DNA of 64,000 nt from Colius striatus (lineage: Eukaryota; Chordata; Aves; Coliiformes; Coliidae): assembly GCF_028858725.1 (NCBI RefSeq), contig NC_084772.1, positions 21,801,548-21,865,547 of the forward strand, written 5' to 3'. A program made the position numbers and the translations under genes. The notes beneath the pieces were generated by a model, which had not been told where the DNA came from, ran no database searches, and saw nothing but the letters and a program-made list of their open reading frames with translations. Position 1 is the first letter of the stretch; every line of letters begins with the position of its first letter. Below, one piece after another: positions 48,041 to 60,695 of this stretch.

Positions 48041-51000
48041 TCAGAGGATGCCCAGCTTCTTCATGGTGCGCCAGCGATCCTTGATCATCACGGCCGTGCG
48101 GTTCTGGAAGGGGTACTTCTGGCAGATGGCCTTCCACCGCCCTTCTCCGAACTTCTTCACCCCCTCCTTGATCCACTCGCTCTCCTGTATCGTCCATTTC
48201 TAGGGAAGAGCACAGGAGCAGCCTCAGGGAGCAGCTGCACGTGGCTGAGATGCCCCCCCCCGGTGTGTTACCCCTGCCAAGCTCTGTGCCTGCAGCGTGG
48301 GGCAGGGCAGAGGCCTCCTGCCAGCAGCACCCCCTGGCCCCAGGCACTGCACACGTGCTCTGGTGGCCGTTACACCTGGGAGAAGCTCAGGGGTCCTTCT
48401 GCTTCCCAAAGCACAGCTCTGATCAGGTAAAGGTGCAGGGGTGCAGAGCACTGTCTGCCCAAGGGCCTGCTAGAAGAACTCAGCCCTGATCATCTCTGCA
48501 GGTTTGTGTGCTGGAGGCACAGGGCAGCGAATGGCCGGGGAAGGGCTCGGAGCGGCCGCCCCGCCGGCACCCTTCAGCCCCCATTGCTCTCCCACAGACC
48601 CAGGCCTCAGTGAGGGGACTCAAGGGCTCCATGTTACCTGTTTCTTGGAACCAAAGACTGAAGATCTGTTGCTGTTTGACCCAAATGACACTGGAAAAGA
48701 GGCAAGAGGATTCCACTTCAGCACGGCGCAGAGGCACAGGCCTCCTCCAGAGCCAGCCTCGGGATTAACTGCTGAAGCACGCAGGCAGCTGAGCACAGGA
48801 GCACCCCAACAGAGCCAGTTTCCTCCATCCCTCCCTTTTCTGCAGCTACAGCATGCACAGCCTTTCTCTTTCAGGCCCCAATTGCTTTACATGAGAGCTT
48901 TCCAACAAGGCCTGTGTTGTTTTAAACTGGTCAGTACAGCAAGAGCAGGGGCACCCACGCAGGATGCGCTACGCTGTACGCAGAGGCACCCACTGTCTGC
49001 TCCTTGTCACCAGCCAGGCTGCATATCCAGCTGCAAAGGAGACTGGACTGGAACATTATCTGGTTGAAAAGGTAATCTTCACCTTTATTTCACAGCACTA
49101 AAGCAGGAACAGGGAAAGAGCTGCACTTCCAGCATTTCCATCCTGCAAGCTGGGCACCGTTAGTCTGGAACCCACAGAGGAGTTTTTGGTGTGTGCTTCA
49201 GGTCAGAGGTACAACAAACTAACTCTCTCAGGGCTGGACAGCTGCCTGTTCTCTTGGGCTTTTAGGATTTCTGGTTTCAGGAGTCAGTCCCACAGAAGGC
49301 AGCCAGACACCCGTGCCTGAGCCCCAGGGCCTCTCCTCTTACCTGCATCGGAGAAGAGCTCATCCTCATCGCTCCAGCTGTCCTTCTCCTCTTCACCATA
49401 GGCACTGCTGTTCCACCTTCCCTGGAAGGACCTGCAGACAGGAAAGCAATTAGTGCCTGGGGAAAATGGCTGGGGTGGGGGAGGCACAGGAGCTCAGCAG
49501 GCAGGGTAGAGATGTGCCTGTAAAGCCACGTATGAACATCCCGCTGCCTCCTCTGCTGCTCTCTGAGGGGAACAAGTCCTGGGGAGCCCCTCTCTGAAGG
49601 CACAGGTAAAGCCTTTGCTCTTCCCACAAAGTATTTTTTTCTTATTGTCCCATTACTAATGCTACCAAAGTCAGCTGAGCTTGAGAAGCCTCATGGTGAG
49701 ATCAGGTGCCTCAGAGCTGTCACCTGCCTCCAGCCCTCAAGCACAAACTTGTGAGATGAAACTCAAAGGAGCCACTGCAAAAGGCTCCCCCCTGTCTGTC
49801 ACCTCCAGGTCATGATTAGGGGAAAGTAACTGCTCTGTGTTCCTGAAGTTGCCTTTTTCTTGCCCATAAGCCTTTGAGGCCCTGCTGCTGGCAGACACAC
49901 ACATGACTGGGTGTCTGGGCACTGGCACCACGGCTGCCACGAGTCCTGCCATGGAAAGGCAAGAATCACACAGACAACAAATCTCTTTCCAGGTGAACTG
50001 GAAACCAACATGCACAGCAGCAGGGCTGAAACTGGAAAACCTCTCAAGGCAGTGGCAGCAAACCATCACACCAAGTCCCTGTGCCCAGCCCCTTCCCAGG
50101 GCACACAGACAGATCACAGCAGGCTGGGAGAGCTCTCAGAGCTCCCCCTCCACCCACAACCTTCCCCAGCAACTCCAGACACCTCCCAGGGACAGGAACC
50201 AGCTGCAACGTCCTACTGGAAAGAAGCAGAAGGGATCAAGTGTCACTGCTCAAGAGTCCTTGAAGGAGTAATTTATGGAGTGACGCTCCCAGGAAGTGGA
50301 CAGCATGAGGAGGGGTGGAAATCCCTTTCAGTGTCACCTCTGATGAACCCTGAGCAAGGCATCTGAGAGACCTCACCACTGCCTGGGTCAGTGCCAGCTG
50401 CCCCACATCTCCTCTCCCCTCCAAGGGACAGTGAATCCATCCCTGGAGCCGCCACCCAGCCCTTCCAAGCCAAAGCCTGGCGTTCCTGAGCCAGGACACC
50501 AAAGGCAACTGTGTTCTAGTCGTCTTTCCAAAGGCATCAAGCTCTCTCCTCAGTCCTCCCAGTTTCACTCCTGGGGATCGAGGACATCAGGATTATTGGC
50601 TGCTAACACGACTTCACCAAGCAAAAGGAGAGCAACTCAGACATCCAGGTAGAGCTCTCTGCTGCGCCCTCGTTACAGCCCACAGCTGGTACTCCTGAGA
50701 CTCTTGGCCCAAGAGTCTGATACTGGTGTTAATTTTGGACTTGGGCCAGTGAGCTGACCTTGCTGTTTTCTGTGGGGAATCCTTACAAAAAGGACCCCCC
50801 CAACACAGCCTTGCTTCTGACTGCAGTCACTCAGCCTCAAGGAAAGCGATAACCTGCACGGGAGAAACAGCTGCAACCAGGAGCTTCTAAACCAACACAG
50901 GTCTGGGGGAAAAAGAAAGAGCTGAAGTGAGGTCAGTGTTGGATTTCTGAAGAGGAGAAAGGAGAGTGTGGTCTATTCCACCAGACACACCCATGGGCTG

Positions 51001-54000
51001 CCTGCAGCCCCAGTGGCACACACGGGACTCGCCCCCAGCACCAACCACAGCACCTCTGAGCCGCAGCAGCAGCCGGGTGGTTTCCCCTCTCCATCAACCC
51101 AACAGGAGCACGTGAGGGAGAGCCCAGTGTTTGCTGGGGCCGGTGCCACCCGTGCCAGCGGACAGGGACAGGCCCTGTACTCATCCTGAGCCAGAGGGGC
51201 TGCTGCTCGTGCTGATGTCAGGGTTAGGACGTAGCACACGAGACTCGGGCTTCGTACTTGGGGATCTTTGTAGACACGGGCTGGTCGTGCAATTTCTGAC
51301 CAGGTCTGGAAGCAGAAGATACAACTGGCTCCTGGGAAGAGTCGGGGCTCTCGCTGGCCTCGTGCTGGCTGTCTCGCTCCATCACCAGCCTGCTTATGCT
51401 CAACGAGCGTTTGCTCTTATGGGGCATTTCAGCAGGGTCTGAGGTCTCAGAGCCTCGATTCTCCTCTTCTTTCCGTCTCTTGGTTCTGTGGGATACAGAA
51501 GGAGACAGTTGCTTGGGGAAGGAAAAGTCTGTTTGGTCCAGCTTGGTGAAGAGCACGTCAGAGTCCGGGGAGCCCGACAGGATCTTGAAAGCCTCCCTCA
51601 GGTCAGAGATGCCGTACGTGGTTACGGTGCCAGCCGGCTGCCTGCAAGACAAACACAACCCAGCGGGTCGCCCAGGCGGCTCCGGCGCAGGAAGCAGCCT
51701 CTGCCCTCGCTGTGACCCTCGGCAGCTGCCTGCAAACACCACCTGCTCCCCCCCTGCGGGCCACCCTCCTCCTCCTCCATGCCACGGTGTGCCAGGGCAG
51801 CTGGTGTCCAGAGAGCAAACCTAGCAGCCTCTGCCCTCCCTCCCTCCGTTACAGAACAACTACAGATCTCCAGGAAGATGCCCCAAACCACCTCCAGGCT
51901 CCGGCGGTGACGGCAGCCTGACTGCCACCACGGGGCCACGTTCCCCTGCCCACCTTCCTGAGTCCTTGCAGGATGCTCCTGGAAGCTCTGGAGCTGCTGC
52001 TGCTGGTTCTTTAGATATTTCCATAGGCTCTGAAGCATCTTCCAAGGTATTAACCACTGCTGGTAAGTGCTCAGGAGTTGCTGCTGGGTCAGTAGCTTCC
52101 TCCATAGGCTCAGGGGCTGCTGCAGGGTCATTATCTGCCCTTTCTGCAGGGCTGGGAGCTCCCTCGGGGGCTTCTGCCGTGGCTGTGGGCTCTGGAGCTG
52201 CTGCTGGGCCCTCTGCCCTCCCTGGGGGCTCTGGGGCTGCTGCCTGCTCCTCTGGCCCATCCCGGGACTCGGGAGTCGCTGAGGAGCACTTTGGGTCTTT
52301 GGTGTGTTCTGAGTTCAAAGTGTTTTTCATCACCTTGGGGAGAGAAGCAACACACAGCTACTGTGAGGGGGATTCCTCAGGCTGCCCCTGGCTGTTAGCC
52401 CCTCCCTGAGCTGCTGCCTGCAGTTCAGTTGGCACCACACACAGAGTTCCTATCTGTCAGTTCAAACTCCTTACAGAGACTGAAAAGTGTTCTCAGCACT
52501 AGAAACCTTTTAGGAAGGGACTCAAAGCATTTTGGATCCAACCCACTGTTAATTAGGTGCCTCAACTCCCTACTGGCAGAAGGAGGCACCTAGAAGCCAG
52601 GTTACTGTAGTCAGTGCCTCGTGGCAGGGGAAGGGCCAAAGCTGCCCCCCAGGGCCAAAGCTGCCCCCCAGGGCCACGCTCCTGCTGCCCCTCAGCTGGG
52701 CAGGGCCAGGGCACACACGTACCGACAGCAGCAGAGGCTCCGAATCATCCATGTAGGGCTTCAGGAACTGAAACACACTCTGCTGGAAGCTCTTGTAGGA
52801 GAAGTTTTTGACCAGAGGATGGGTGAAATCCTTCTCCTTGATGACAGCCAGCAGCTCATTCCTCTTTTTCTAGAGAAGAGGTAAGGGTGCTCTGAGGAGG
52901 TGCCAGGGTGGGATCTGGGGGGGTTTGTGGCCTCTCCTGGTGGACACTCTCCAGGCACAGCCCACCCCAGCCTGGGAGAGGCCAGGCAGGAGCAGAGCTG
53001 GCTCCTTCCACAACGCTGACCTTTGTTTCCAGTGCCCAACACATGGTGCTGCCTACAGAGAGGGGAAGGGGGAGCCTCTGCCTGCAGAACCAGCCCTTTG
53101 TACCAACTCCTGCTCTACACAAGAGCTGCAGTTTGCCTGGAGCCAAAGACTGGGGGCTGCTGCCTGGGAGCCCTTGGAGACACACGAGGGAGCTCCGAAG
53201 CAATGACAGACACGCTTTGAGGGCACGTCTTTCAAGGTGAGCTCTTTCCTCTCCATCCCCCTTCTCCCTGGGCAGCTTTCCCCAAGAGATGTGCCTCTCA
53301 GGGAAACCTTTGCTGCCTGTGATCCGGGTCACAGGTGCCCCTGACCCACCAACACTCCATCAGACACATCAGGGCACGTCCAGACATCCCCACTGCAGAC
53401 TCACCAGGGTTCTGGGCTCCTTCCCCAGGTGCCTCTTGACAATCTTTGCTGCTTTATCAAACTCCTTGTTTTTGATGCAGACAATCACAGCCTGTGGGGG
53501 AACACAAACATGGGTTTCTCTGTGGGCACAGAGCAGACCACACTCTCCAAACCAGCTTTGGTGAAACACATCTCACAGGGCAGCACAGCTGATGGGGAAT
53601 GGCTCAGCACCAACATTGATTGACACAGCAGACAGACAGGACCTGAGTCAGTGCTGACAGTGGTATCCTGCACCCACTCTCATTCACCCTTCTGAGAGGA
53701 AGACAAGCAGAGGAGTGCTTATTGAGAAAGAAAAGGGTCTTACAGCTTCCTTCACCATTTTCTGAACAGTTTCCATTGTCTTTTCAGGCACAGAGAACTC
53801 CCTCTGGATGAGCTCCAGCACAGCAATGGCCGATTCCAGGGGGGTGAGCTCTGACTCCTTATCGAAGGTGCAGTCTGCAAGAGTTGACAGTGTTGGTTTG
53901 TGGGGCCTTTGCAGTGACACCCTACAGCCAGCTCCTCCCTCCCTGCACACTTTGGCTGCCAGTTCTACAGCCACTGAAGGCCAAGATGAGAGGGAATAGC

Positions 54001-54775
54001 AGGCTGCCAGCTGCATGTCTAAACTGCAACACCCTCCCGTGGGCATGGAAAGCTGCAGGAGCATCACTTGACCACAACTAACTGCCTGGGGGCTGGAGCT
54101 GGAGGCAGAGCAGGAGTCACAGGGCAGGCTGGTACATTCAGGACAGCCCTGGAGCTTGGCTTCCAGCACACTGCTCTTATCTACAGCAGCATGACAGAGA
54201 CACACTGGCTGCTCTCTCAGGCCCCTCACTCTCTAGGGAGAGCTCCTACAGCCACACAGCTCTGGCTCAGGGCTCTGCTCAGGACAGAGATAGAAGCACA
54301 GGGACACAGCCGCAGGCCAGGGCATACTCCGGCTGGGGGAGACGGCTGGGAGACAACTCTGGGGCTTCCCAGGGCCTGTCGGGGGGCGTCAGGGACTCAC
54401 CGAGGTTCTCGCCTTCCTCGATCCGCGACAGCAGTTGCATCACGCGCAGCATCCGGGCCAGCAGGGGCTCCCTCTCCAGGGGCCGCAGCAGCAGCGCTGT
54501 GGGAGAAGCAGGCGGTTACCCAGGTGAGACCCGACCCGACCCGACCCGCCGCGCGGCCTCCCCGGGCCCGCCGCCGCTCCCGCCCCGGGCCCACCCTGCA
54601 TGACGTCGCGGAGCTGCCGGAAGTCCCGGTTCCGGCCGGAGCGGTACGCCACCATGGCCTGGTGGAAGTAGAACTGCAGCACCCATCCGTTCACCGTCTC
54701 CTCGGGGACGCCGCCCCGCGCCGCCGCCGCCGCCATCGCGTCCCGCCGCACCGCGCGCCCCCGCCTGGCGGCCAT
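48041..54775 (-). CDS. TERF2: TRF2, telomeric repeat-binding factor 2
   Basis: Shelterin protein that binds duplex TTAGGG, forms T-loops and recruits RAP1. Ten minus-strand exons: 54595-54775, 54401-54496, 53744-53874, 53405-53491, 52723-52869, 51954-52333, 51240-51641, 49343-49431, 48638-48690 and 48041-48199, all in phase, 574 residues (human 542). Short basic N-terminus (ARRGRAVRR), TRFH dimer domain (about 20-214: [62 protein letters not shown]), an Ala/Pro/Glu repeat hinge (exon 6), the RAP1-binding-like [12 protein letters not shown], the TIN2-binding-like [11 protein letters not shown] and the C-terminal Myb ([36 protein letters not shown]). Exon 7 uses the donor TCTC|GTGTGC. Basic domain length and hinge differ most from mammals. 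Confidence 0.96.
49432..51239 (-). other. TERF2 intron 7 (1.8 kb)
   Basis: No exon, repeat or RNA gene recognised. Confidence 0.5.
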
Positions 54776-54840
54776 CGCAGCGGCGCGCCGGAAGTGACGA
54801 CAGCGCCCGCCGGGGCCCCGCGCGGCGGCAGGGAAGCGGG

Positions 54841-54986
54841 CGCCTACAGCTCCCGGCGTGCGCCGCGCCTACAGCTCCCGGCGTGCGCCGCGCCTACAGC
54901 TCCCGGCGTGCGCCGCGCCTACAGCTCCCGGCGTGCGCCGCGCCTACAGCTCCCGGCGTGCGCCGCGCCTACAGCTCCCGGCGTGC
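54841..54986. promoter_or_regulatory. Six tandem ZNF143/THAP11-like sites upstream of TERF2
   Basis: Exact 25-bp tandem array. CCTACAGCTCCCGGCGTGC starts at 54843, 54868, 54893, 54918, 54943 and 54968. Each copy matches the known ZNF143/THAP11 promoter motif ACTACAnnTCCCrGnrTGC apart from its first base. The array starts 66 bp upstream of the TERF2 ATG, in its CpG island. Occupancy is inferred. Confidence 0.8.
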
Positions 54987-55019
54987 AGCGCGCCGGCCCC
55001 GCCGCGCTGGCGCCCTCTG

Positions 55020-55238
55020 GCGGCCGGGCCGTAGCGGGGATGGCGGAGGCCGCGCTGCCCCGGGGGCGCTGCTGTCGGCCCCGGGCCTCAGCCGCAGCGT
55101 CGGCGCCAGCGGAGCCCCGCGTGTGAGCCGGCCCCTGGAGCCTCGGGGCAGACGCGTCAGCAGGCCCCAGGCCGAGCCCCGTGCGGGAGCGCCGGCGTCT
55201 CGGGCAGGGCCTGCGTGCGGACCGCGCGCAGCCTTCAG
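55020..55238 (+). ncRNA. Possible transcript divergent from TERF2
   Basis: CpG-rich sequence past the array ends at the donor-like CTTCAG|GTAGGAG (55238/55239). A short ATG frame (55039-55125, 28 codons) has no recognisable similarity. Suggests, but does not show, a divergent non-coding first exon. Confidence 0.25.
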
Positions 55239-55249
55239 GTAGGAGCCAG

Positions 55250-58200
55250 GAGCTGTTGGTACTTACTCTGGGGGTTTCACACGTCCTGCCACTGCTGAGG
55301 AGCCAGGGCGCTTTTGCACGCCCTGTGCCCCCGTTCCTGTTGCTCCAGCCAACTGCAGCCCCCTTCCCCTCAGCTGGAACAACACCGGGGCCCCAGGTTG
55401 GCGTTTTGGGGCAGGGGTTTCCCCACCGTGCCTCAGACTCTTGAGTAGCAAACCTGCGGCTCTGGGCTCCCAGCGATGCCAGTGAGCGAGGAGCACCAGG
55501 CAGCGGTGCCCGGAGGGCGGAGGTTGGTTTGGACAGAGGCCAGGCAGGCTGTGCAGCTGGCTACTCCAGAACCCCTCTCGCTTGGAGGCAGTGTGGCCTC
55601 AGCCCAGGGACCGCCACCGACACTGCTCTGCAGACAACGGGCTCACCTGAGGTGGAAAAGCACGTGAAAATTCCTCTGGCATTAGGTTATCCAGGATCCT
55701 CCCACCCTCCCCCACTCTGGCAGGGTTGAGAAGGAAACACACGTGAGAAAAAATCCTCGTGTTGGGTGGAAAACAGTAAAACTGGGAGGGAATTGTTATT
55801 GTGAAACAAAAGGAGATAAAAATAATCTGTGCAAGAGAGACGAGCAGCATGAGCGCCCCCGGGCAGAGCCAGGGCGGAAAGGGAGCAGCGTGGGCAGCTG
55901 GTGGGAAGGGGCAGGGACAGATCCTGGCGGCTGCTTCCTGGGCTGAGGCTGTGAGGGAGCCGTGTGCTTTGGTTAACAGGCTTCTGCTTATGAGCTGGTC
56001 ATGAGAAATGCAGTTGTGAAGGGTCTGGAGAATAAGGAGCAGTTATGAGGAGCAGCTGAGGGAATGGAGGTGTTCAGGCTGGAGAAGAGGAGACTGAGGG
56101 GAGAGAGGAGCACTCTCTGACACTCCCTGACAGGAGCTGCTCCCCTTTGATGAATGTCAGGACAAGAGGAAATGGGCTCAGGTTGCCCCAGGGGAGGTGT
56201 CAGCCCCTGTGCCAGGCTGCCCAGGGAGCTGGGGGAGTGCCCAGCCCTGGAGGGACACCAAAGCCGAGGTGGTGAGGGCCATGAGGTAGTGGTGGCAGGG
56301 TGAGGGGAGAGCTGGGACTGCAGCAGCTTCAAGGGCTTTGCCAACCACAATGATTCTGTGAGTAGAATGGTTTAGTTCTTTTTTGGTCACAAGATGCAAG
56401 AGGCAACAGGGCTGAACTTTCCCGCTCTGCCCTGGCTGCTGGGAGAGGCTGATCAGCACCAGCCATTGCTGGGATGGCAGATCCTACAAGTTTATAGGAG
56501 TCTGAGCCGTTTCATTTTGCTCAAAGATCAGAATCCCTGCATTCCCCTCCCAGGGGGAGCAAAGCAGCTTTCCCTCTGCGGCGCCTGGACACACTGTTTG
56601 GGGGGCAGCTGCCCTCTCCAAGCCAGGCTTCACTCAGGAAGAGCAGCAGAGCTGTTCCTCACCACAGCCACATCCCCAGCCCCCAGGGAAGGTCTCATCC
56701 CGCTCTGTGAGGTGTGCTGCTGGCATGAGAGCCAGGCGGCTGCTGCAGGTCTGGGGGCGGTTGGGATGTGGCACCTGCAGGAGCTGTGATCTGATGCTGA
56801 GGGATGTCAGAGAGCAGAAACCACCACAGCAGAGCCTTAGGGCAGTGGGAAGGTGCTGAAGGAGCCCGGGGAGGGCAGGCAATGGGAGCTGCAGCCTTGG
56901 CCTCTCACCCCAGGCTCCCTTCCCACAGGGTTTCATGGCCAGCCTGGGCCAAGTGCATGTTCACAGCACCCAGCACTGGAAAATGAGCCTGAAATGGGGA
57001 TGGATACAGAATACAAAGCCCTGGTTTGCTCTCTGAACCTTCTCCCACCGATGGCAGGGAAGCAGGGTTGTGGAAGCAGGCAGTGGAGCTGGAGTACCAG
57101 TGGCCTCACTGTCCGTTTCACCGAATCCTTGCCCGGTGTCATCATCAGTTGTTTCAGGAAAAGGTCTGGTGTTTTGTGTGCCAAAAGAAACACTGGCCAG
57201 GAAGGCACAAATTGCAGTCATGTTTGTGCTTTTTAGTCTTAACTATCTGATTTATGGATTTTGATGAAGTGATTAGGGATGAAAGAACACATTGCAGGGA
57301 AGGAGATGTGCACATTGCTGCCGTGCCGTGGCCTTCCGTATGAGCTACCGTGGAAAACAAAACAGGAAGATCACCAGGGGCTCCTGGTCACCACGTGCTT
57401 CTCTGGCACAGCACTGGCTGCATGTGCTGTGCTGCCCCAGGAAGGCAGCAGCACCTGCCACGAGGTGTTTGCTCTCTGGACAGGCAGGGGACAGCTTTCT
57501 CACTTCTGTTTGGGCTCAGTATGGTGAGAGAGAGCAGTGGTTCCCTTCTGTTGCCCAGTAAATAAAGACAGGGCTCATTATTTGTATTGCTAAGGTGCCT
57601 CAAAAGGCTGGTTGTGGAGCAGGATGCTACCCTGTTATGTGCAAGTGCAAAACAGGTATGGTCTTAGGCAGAGGACAGCTCTGGGGAAACAAGAAGCCAT
57701 GAACCAGTGGGAGAGGGAAATGCTGAGGAGGATAATGAGTTTGCTTTGCAAAATGTCAGAGAAATGCTCCAAGCACGAGGGCTGCAGGGGAGGCACAAAG
57801 GCACTTATTGAAACAGTGACCAAGGGGGTTATAGAAGCTGATGCTGTGAAGTGATTTGAGGCAAAGGCAAGTGCTTCACATTGAACACAGACAGGCAGGA
57901 ACCTGCTGGGAAGGGTCTAGAATATGAGACAGGTTTCGATGCAGCTGAGGAATGGGACCAGTGATGTTCCAAGAGATGGGGAGCCTGGTCTCAGTGAGAG
58001 GGCAGAGGGATCTTTGCAGGGGCTCTTTGTCTGAGTGGTACATGACTGCACCTGCCAAGGCCAGGCAGGAGGAGGCTGTGGCAGCAGAGGCACACACTGA
58101 CAACATCCCACGGAGTGGGGTGGGGGGAGCTGCCTGTGTAGCAATGCCACATGGCGTGGGAACTGCAAGGTCACGGCAGCACAGGGAGCTTGAAATGCTT

Positions 58201-60200
58201 CTATGTCTGAGAGGACTCTGGGGTTACCCACAGAGCCAGGGAAATGTCCCTAATGATGGGCAAAAGCTACAGAGAAAGGATCAAACGAAGAAGAATAAGC
58301 TCAGTATTGAAGCTGTGCTGAGACTGAGCTGTCAGGTAGCCCTGAGGAGGTGCCAGAACAGCACACCACGACTTAATCATATACAAATACCTGGGTAAGA
58401 GTGTGTGGGCTTGTGCAGACAGAGCAGGTCCCTGGGGCTGCACCTACAGATGAAGTGTCTGTGCTGCTGCAAAACGTCCGAAGAGGAAGCTGTGAGGTCT
58501 GTGCCCTCCAGTCTGGAGCAATGCTAGAGAGCAAATGGAGGGCAAGGAGTTTTGAGAGCAGTGTGACTTCAGCAGCTGCTGTGCAGAGCCCAGGCAGGCA
58601 GAGAGCACCAGCTCTGGTGCTTGCAGGGAGCCGCTGCAGGCTTCAGTGGGGAGCGGAGGTACATCTGACAGAGGACTTCTAGTGTGCGTGCATTGCCTCA
58701 GCAAAGACACCAGACAAAGGGCAGCGTAGATGAAAGCACAAGAGAAACATTCCAGCTTTATGGCCATCTCAATAAAACGTCACACAGTGACCGGGTTTCA
58801 TTTAGAGGGTGGCCACACGAAACCCTGCAGGTCACTGGGGCAGTACAGCAAAGGCGGCGTGTGCAGCCACACACTGCACTGCCCAGCAGGCTGCTGGAGA
58901 AGCTGGAAGCCCAGGCTGCTGTGCCAGCAGAGTGCTGGTGAGGACTCCAATGAAAGGCCACCAGCTGCCTGGGAAGCACGAGGCAGGAAGCACTTACAAA
59001 CGTCCTTTGCATCAGCTACAAGAACTGAGTGTCTTGAGGAACAACACGAGGAAATGTCACCAGCAGCACACCAGGTACCAGAGGACATGAAACGTTCAGT
59101 TAAGGTCAACAGCTGCTGTGGCAGATCCAGGTTTATGGCCGATTGCCCAAGACAAAGAACATACCGACAGCAGGAGATAGGATTTGAGCCCTGCACAAAT
59201 TAGACTGATCTGACTCCATGCCTTTTCTCGCGGCACTTTGTTCTTCCCCTTACTGTTCCTTTGATTGCAGCTCAATCCACACTTACTTGTGCCAACCCAG
59301 CAGAACAAGGCCAGGACAAGGCACCCTGTGAGAGATAGCTGCTATGCCTGGGCATGGCCCTGGGTTTCAGCCCTTTCCAAAGGTTGTGCATTACACCAGC
59401 GCCTGGATTGGAGACCAGGCTTGGCAGCACCACCGCACTGACTTTCTCTCTGGTAATAAAAGATACCCTTCTTTCCTACCAGAGTGACGTGGAGAATTTG
59501 TTTGACATAGAACCTTGGGCATTCAGTGAGCTGACTTGTCTTTGTATTTAAGTTGGGATACCACTGCTGAGCTGATCAGTCTCCCAGAGTGCACCACTGG
59601 GTATGTCTCACTGCCAGAGATCCCAGCTCAGCTGTGAGCCACGTACAGGCACTGACCTCATTTGGGCTCCTTTAAAATCCCAACTGTGGCAAACACCACA
59701 GATGTTAGCCAGCTCAAATTCTCTTTGCACAGACCTTTAATCTGTAGCCAGTGTTTGTAATTGCATTAGCACTTCTTACAACACAGAGCATTTCTACCTC
59801 CTCAGCAGTTACTGGAAAACAAACAGCGCACTGGCCAGTGTAACACCTGCAGCAAGTGTAAGGAAATAAATCCCACGGCCACAAATGCTAGTTCATAAAT
59901 TAAACCCATCAGGATTACAAGTTACTTGGGTTCCTGAGCTTCCCAGCTGTCCCTAAACCTGTCCAGTGTGTCTGCCAGGAAAGAGAGGACTCACCAAGTG
60001 CCTCGCATCAGCTCTCCATGTGGACACTTTCCTTTAGAAGCTGATAGAAGCCATGGTGCTTGGAGGTGTGCTGTACCAGCACTGGCTCAATAACGGCCAC
60101 GGGCTGTATATTCACACAGAAAGAATCAAAGCAAATGGAGCAGGGTAAAAGCCGTTCCCGTTGACGCTGGAATCAAAAGCCCACTGAAGGAGAGCCACAG
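55250..60200. other. TERF2-CYB5B gene-poor gap
   Basis: About 5 kb with lower GC than the rest. One CR1 copy (56040-56357). I see no exons of a known gene, no tRNA fold and no intact element. The stretch 57600-59530 is neither recognised as repeat nor as gene. Confidence 0.45.
56040..56357 (+). mobile_element. CR1 LINE 3' end, forward
   Basis: 'gaggagcagctgagggaatg', 'ttcaggctggagaagagg', 'gcactctctgacactccctg', then 'cttcaagggctttgccaacc' and TGATTCTGTGAG. It lacks about 60 bp of the middle found in other copies. Confidence 0.9.
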
Positions 60201-60631
60201 CTCAGCCAAGGGAGCCTGCGAAACGATTCCTGCCAGCATACATCCTGCAGGCCTTCCTGGCCGAGCCGCTGCCCGCGGCCCCTGTCCCCGCACTGCGGGT
60301 GGCTTGCTCTGCTCGTCCCGCGGCATCGCGCCGGCCTTTGCTACCGGAGGCAGCCGTGCGGCGGCCCGTCACGGGTGGCTGCGGCTCCGGGGGCTGGGCT
60401 TTGGCGAGCTCGGACGGTCGCTGGCAGCTACAGGCACTTCCCAGCACATCCCGCTTTCCCTTCAGCCGCCCCACAGGCCTCACCGGAGCTGTCCTGAGCA
60501 GCGGCGGCCGCGGACGGCCCCTGGGCACTGCCGCGCGCAGGCTACTGAAGGCATCGCGCTCTCCGGCGGCGCGGGACGCGGCAAAAGCGGCCGATGCCCC
60601 GGCTGCCCGCCCGCGGCCTCCCGGGGTCCGG

Positions 60632-60695
60632 GCCGAGCCGAGCCGAGCCGAGCCGAGCCGAGCCGAGCCGAGCCGAGCCGAGCCGAGCCGAGCCG
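60632..60695 (+). repeat. (GAGCC)n tract, ~12 copies
   Basis: Pure pentamer repeat GAGCC/AGCCG in the CYB5B CpG island, about 290 bp upstream of the start codon. Confidence 0.97.

Noticed and set aside
54841-54986. Open frame encoding a Pro/Ala/Arg repeat across the 25-bp array
   Set aside because: It lies upstream of TERF2 in promoter sequence; the repeat explains the openness, and the DNA motif is the better reading.
57600-59530. Possible old LTR element between TERF2 and CYB5B
   Set aside because: An AATAAA-containing patch near 59450 looked LTR-like, but I saw no paired terminal repeats, primer-binding site or recognisable retroviral protein. Not supported.
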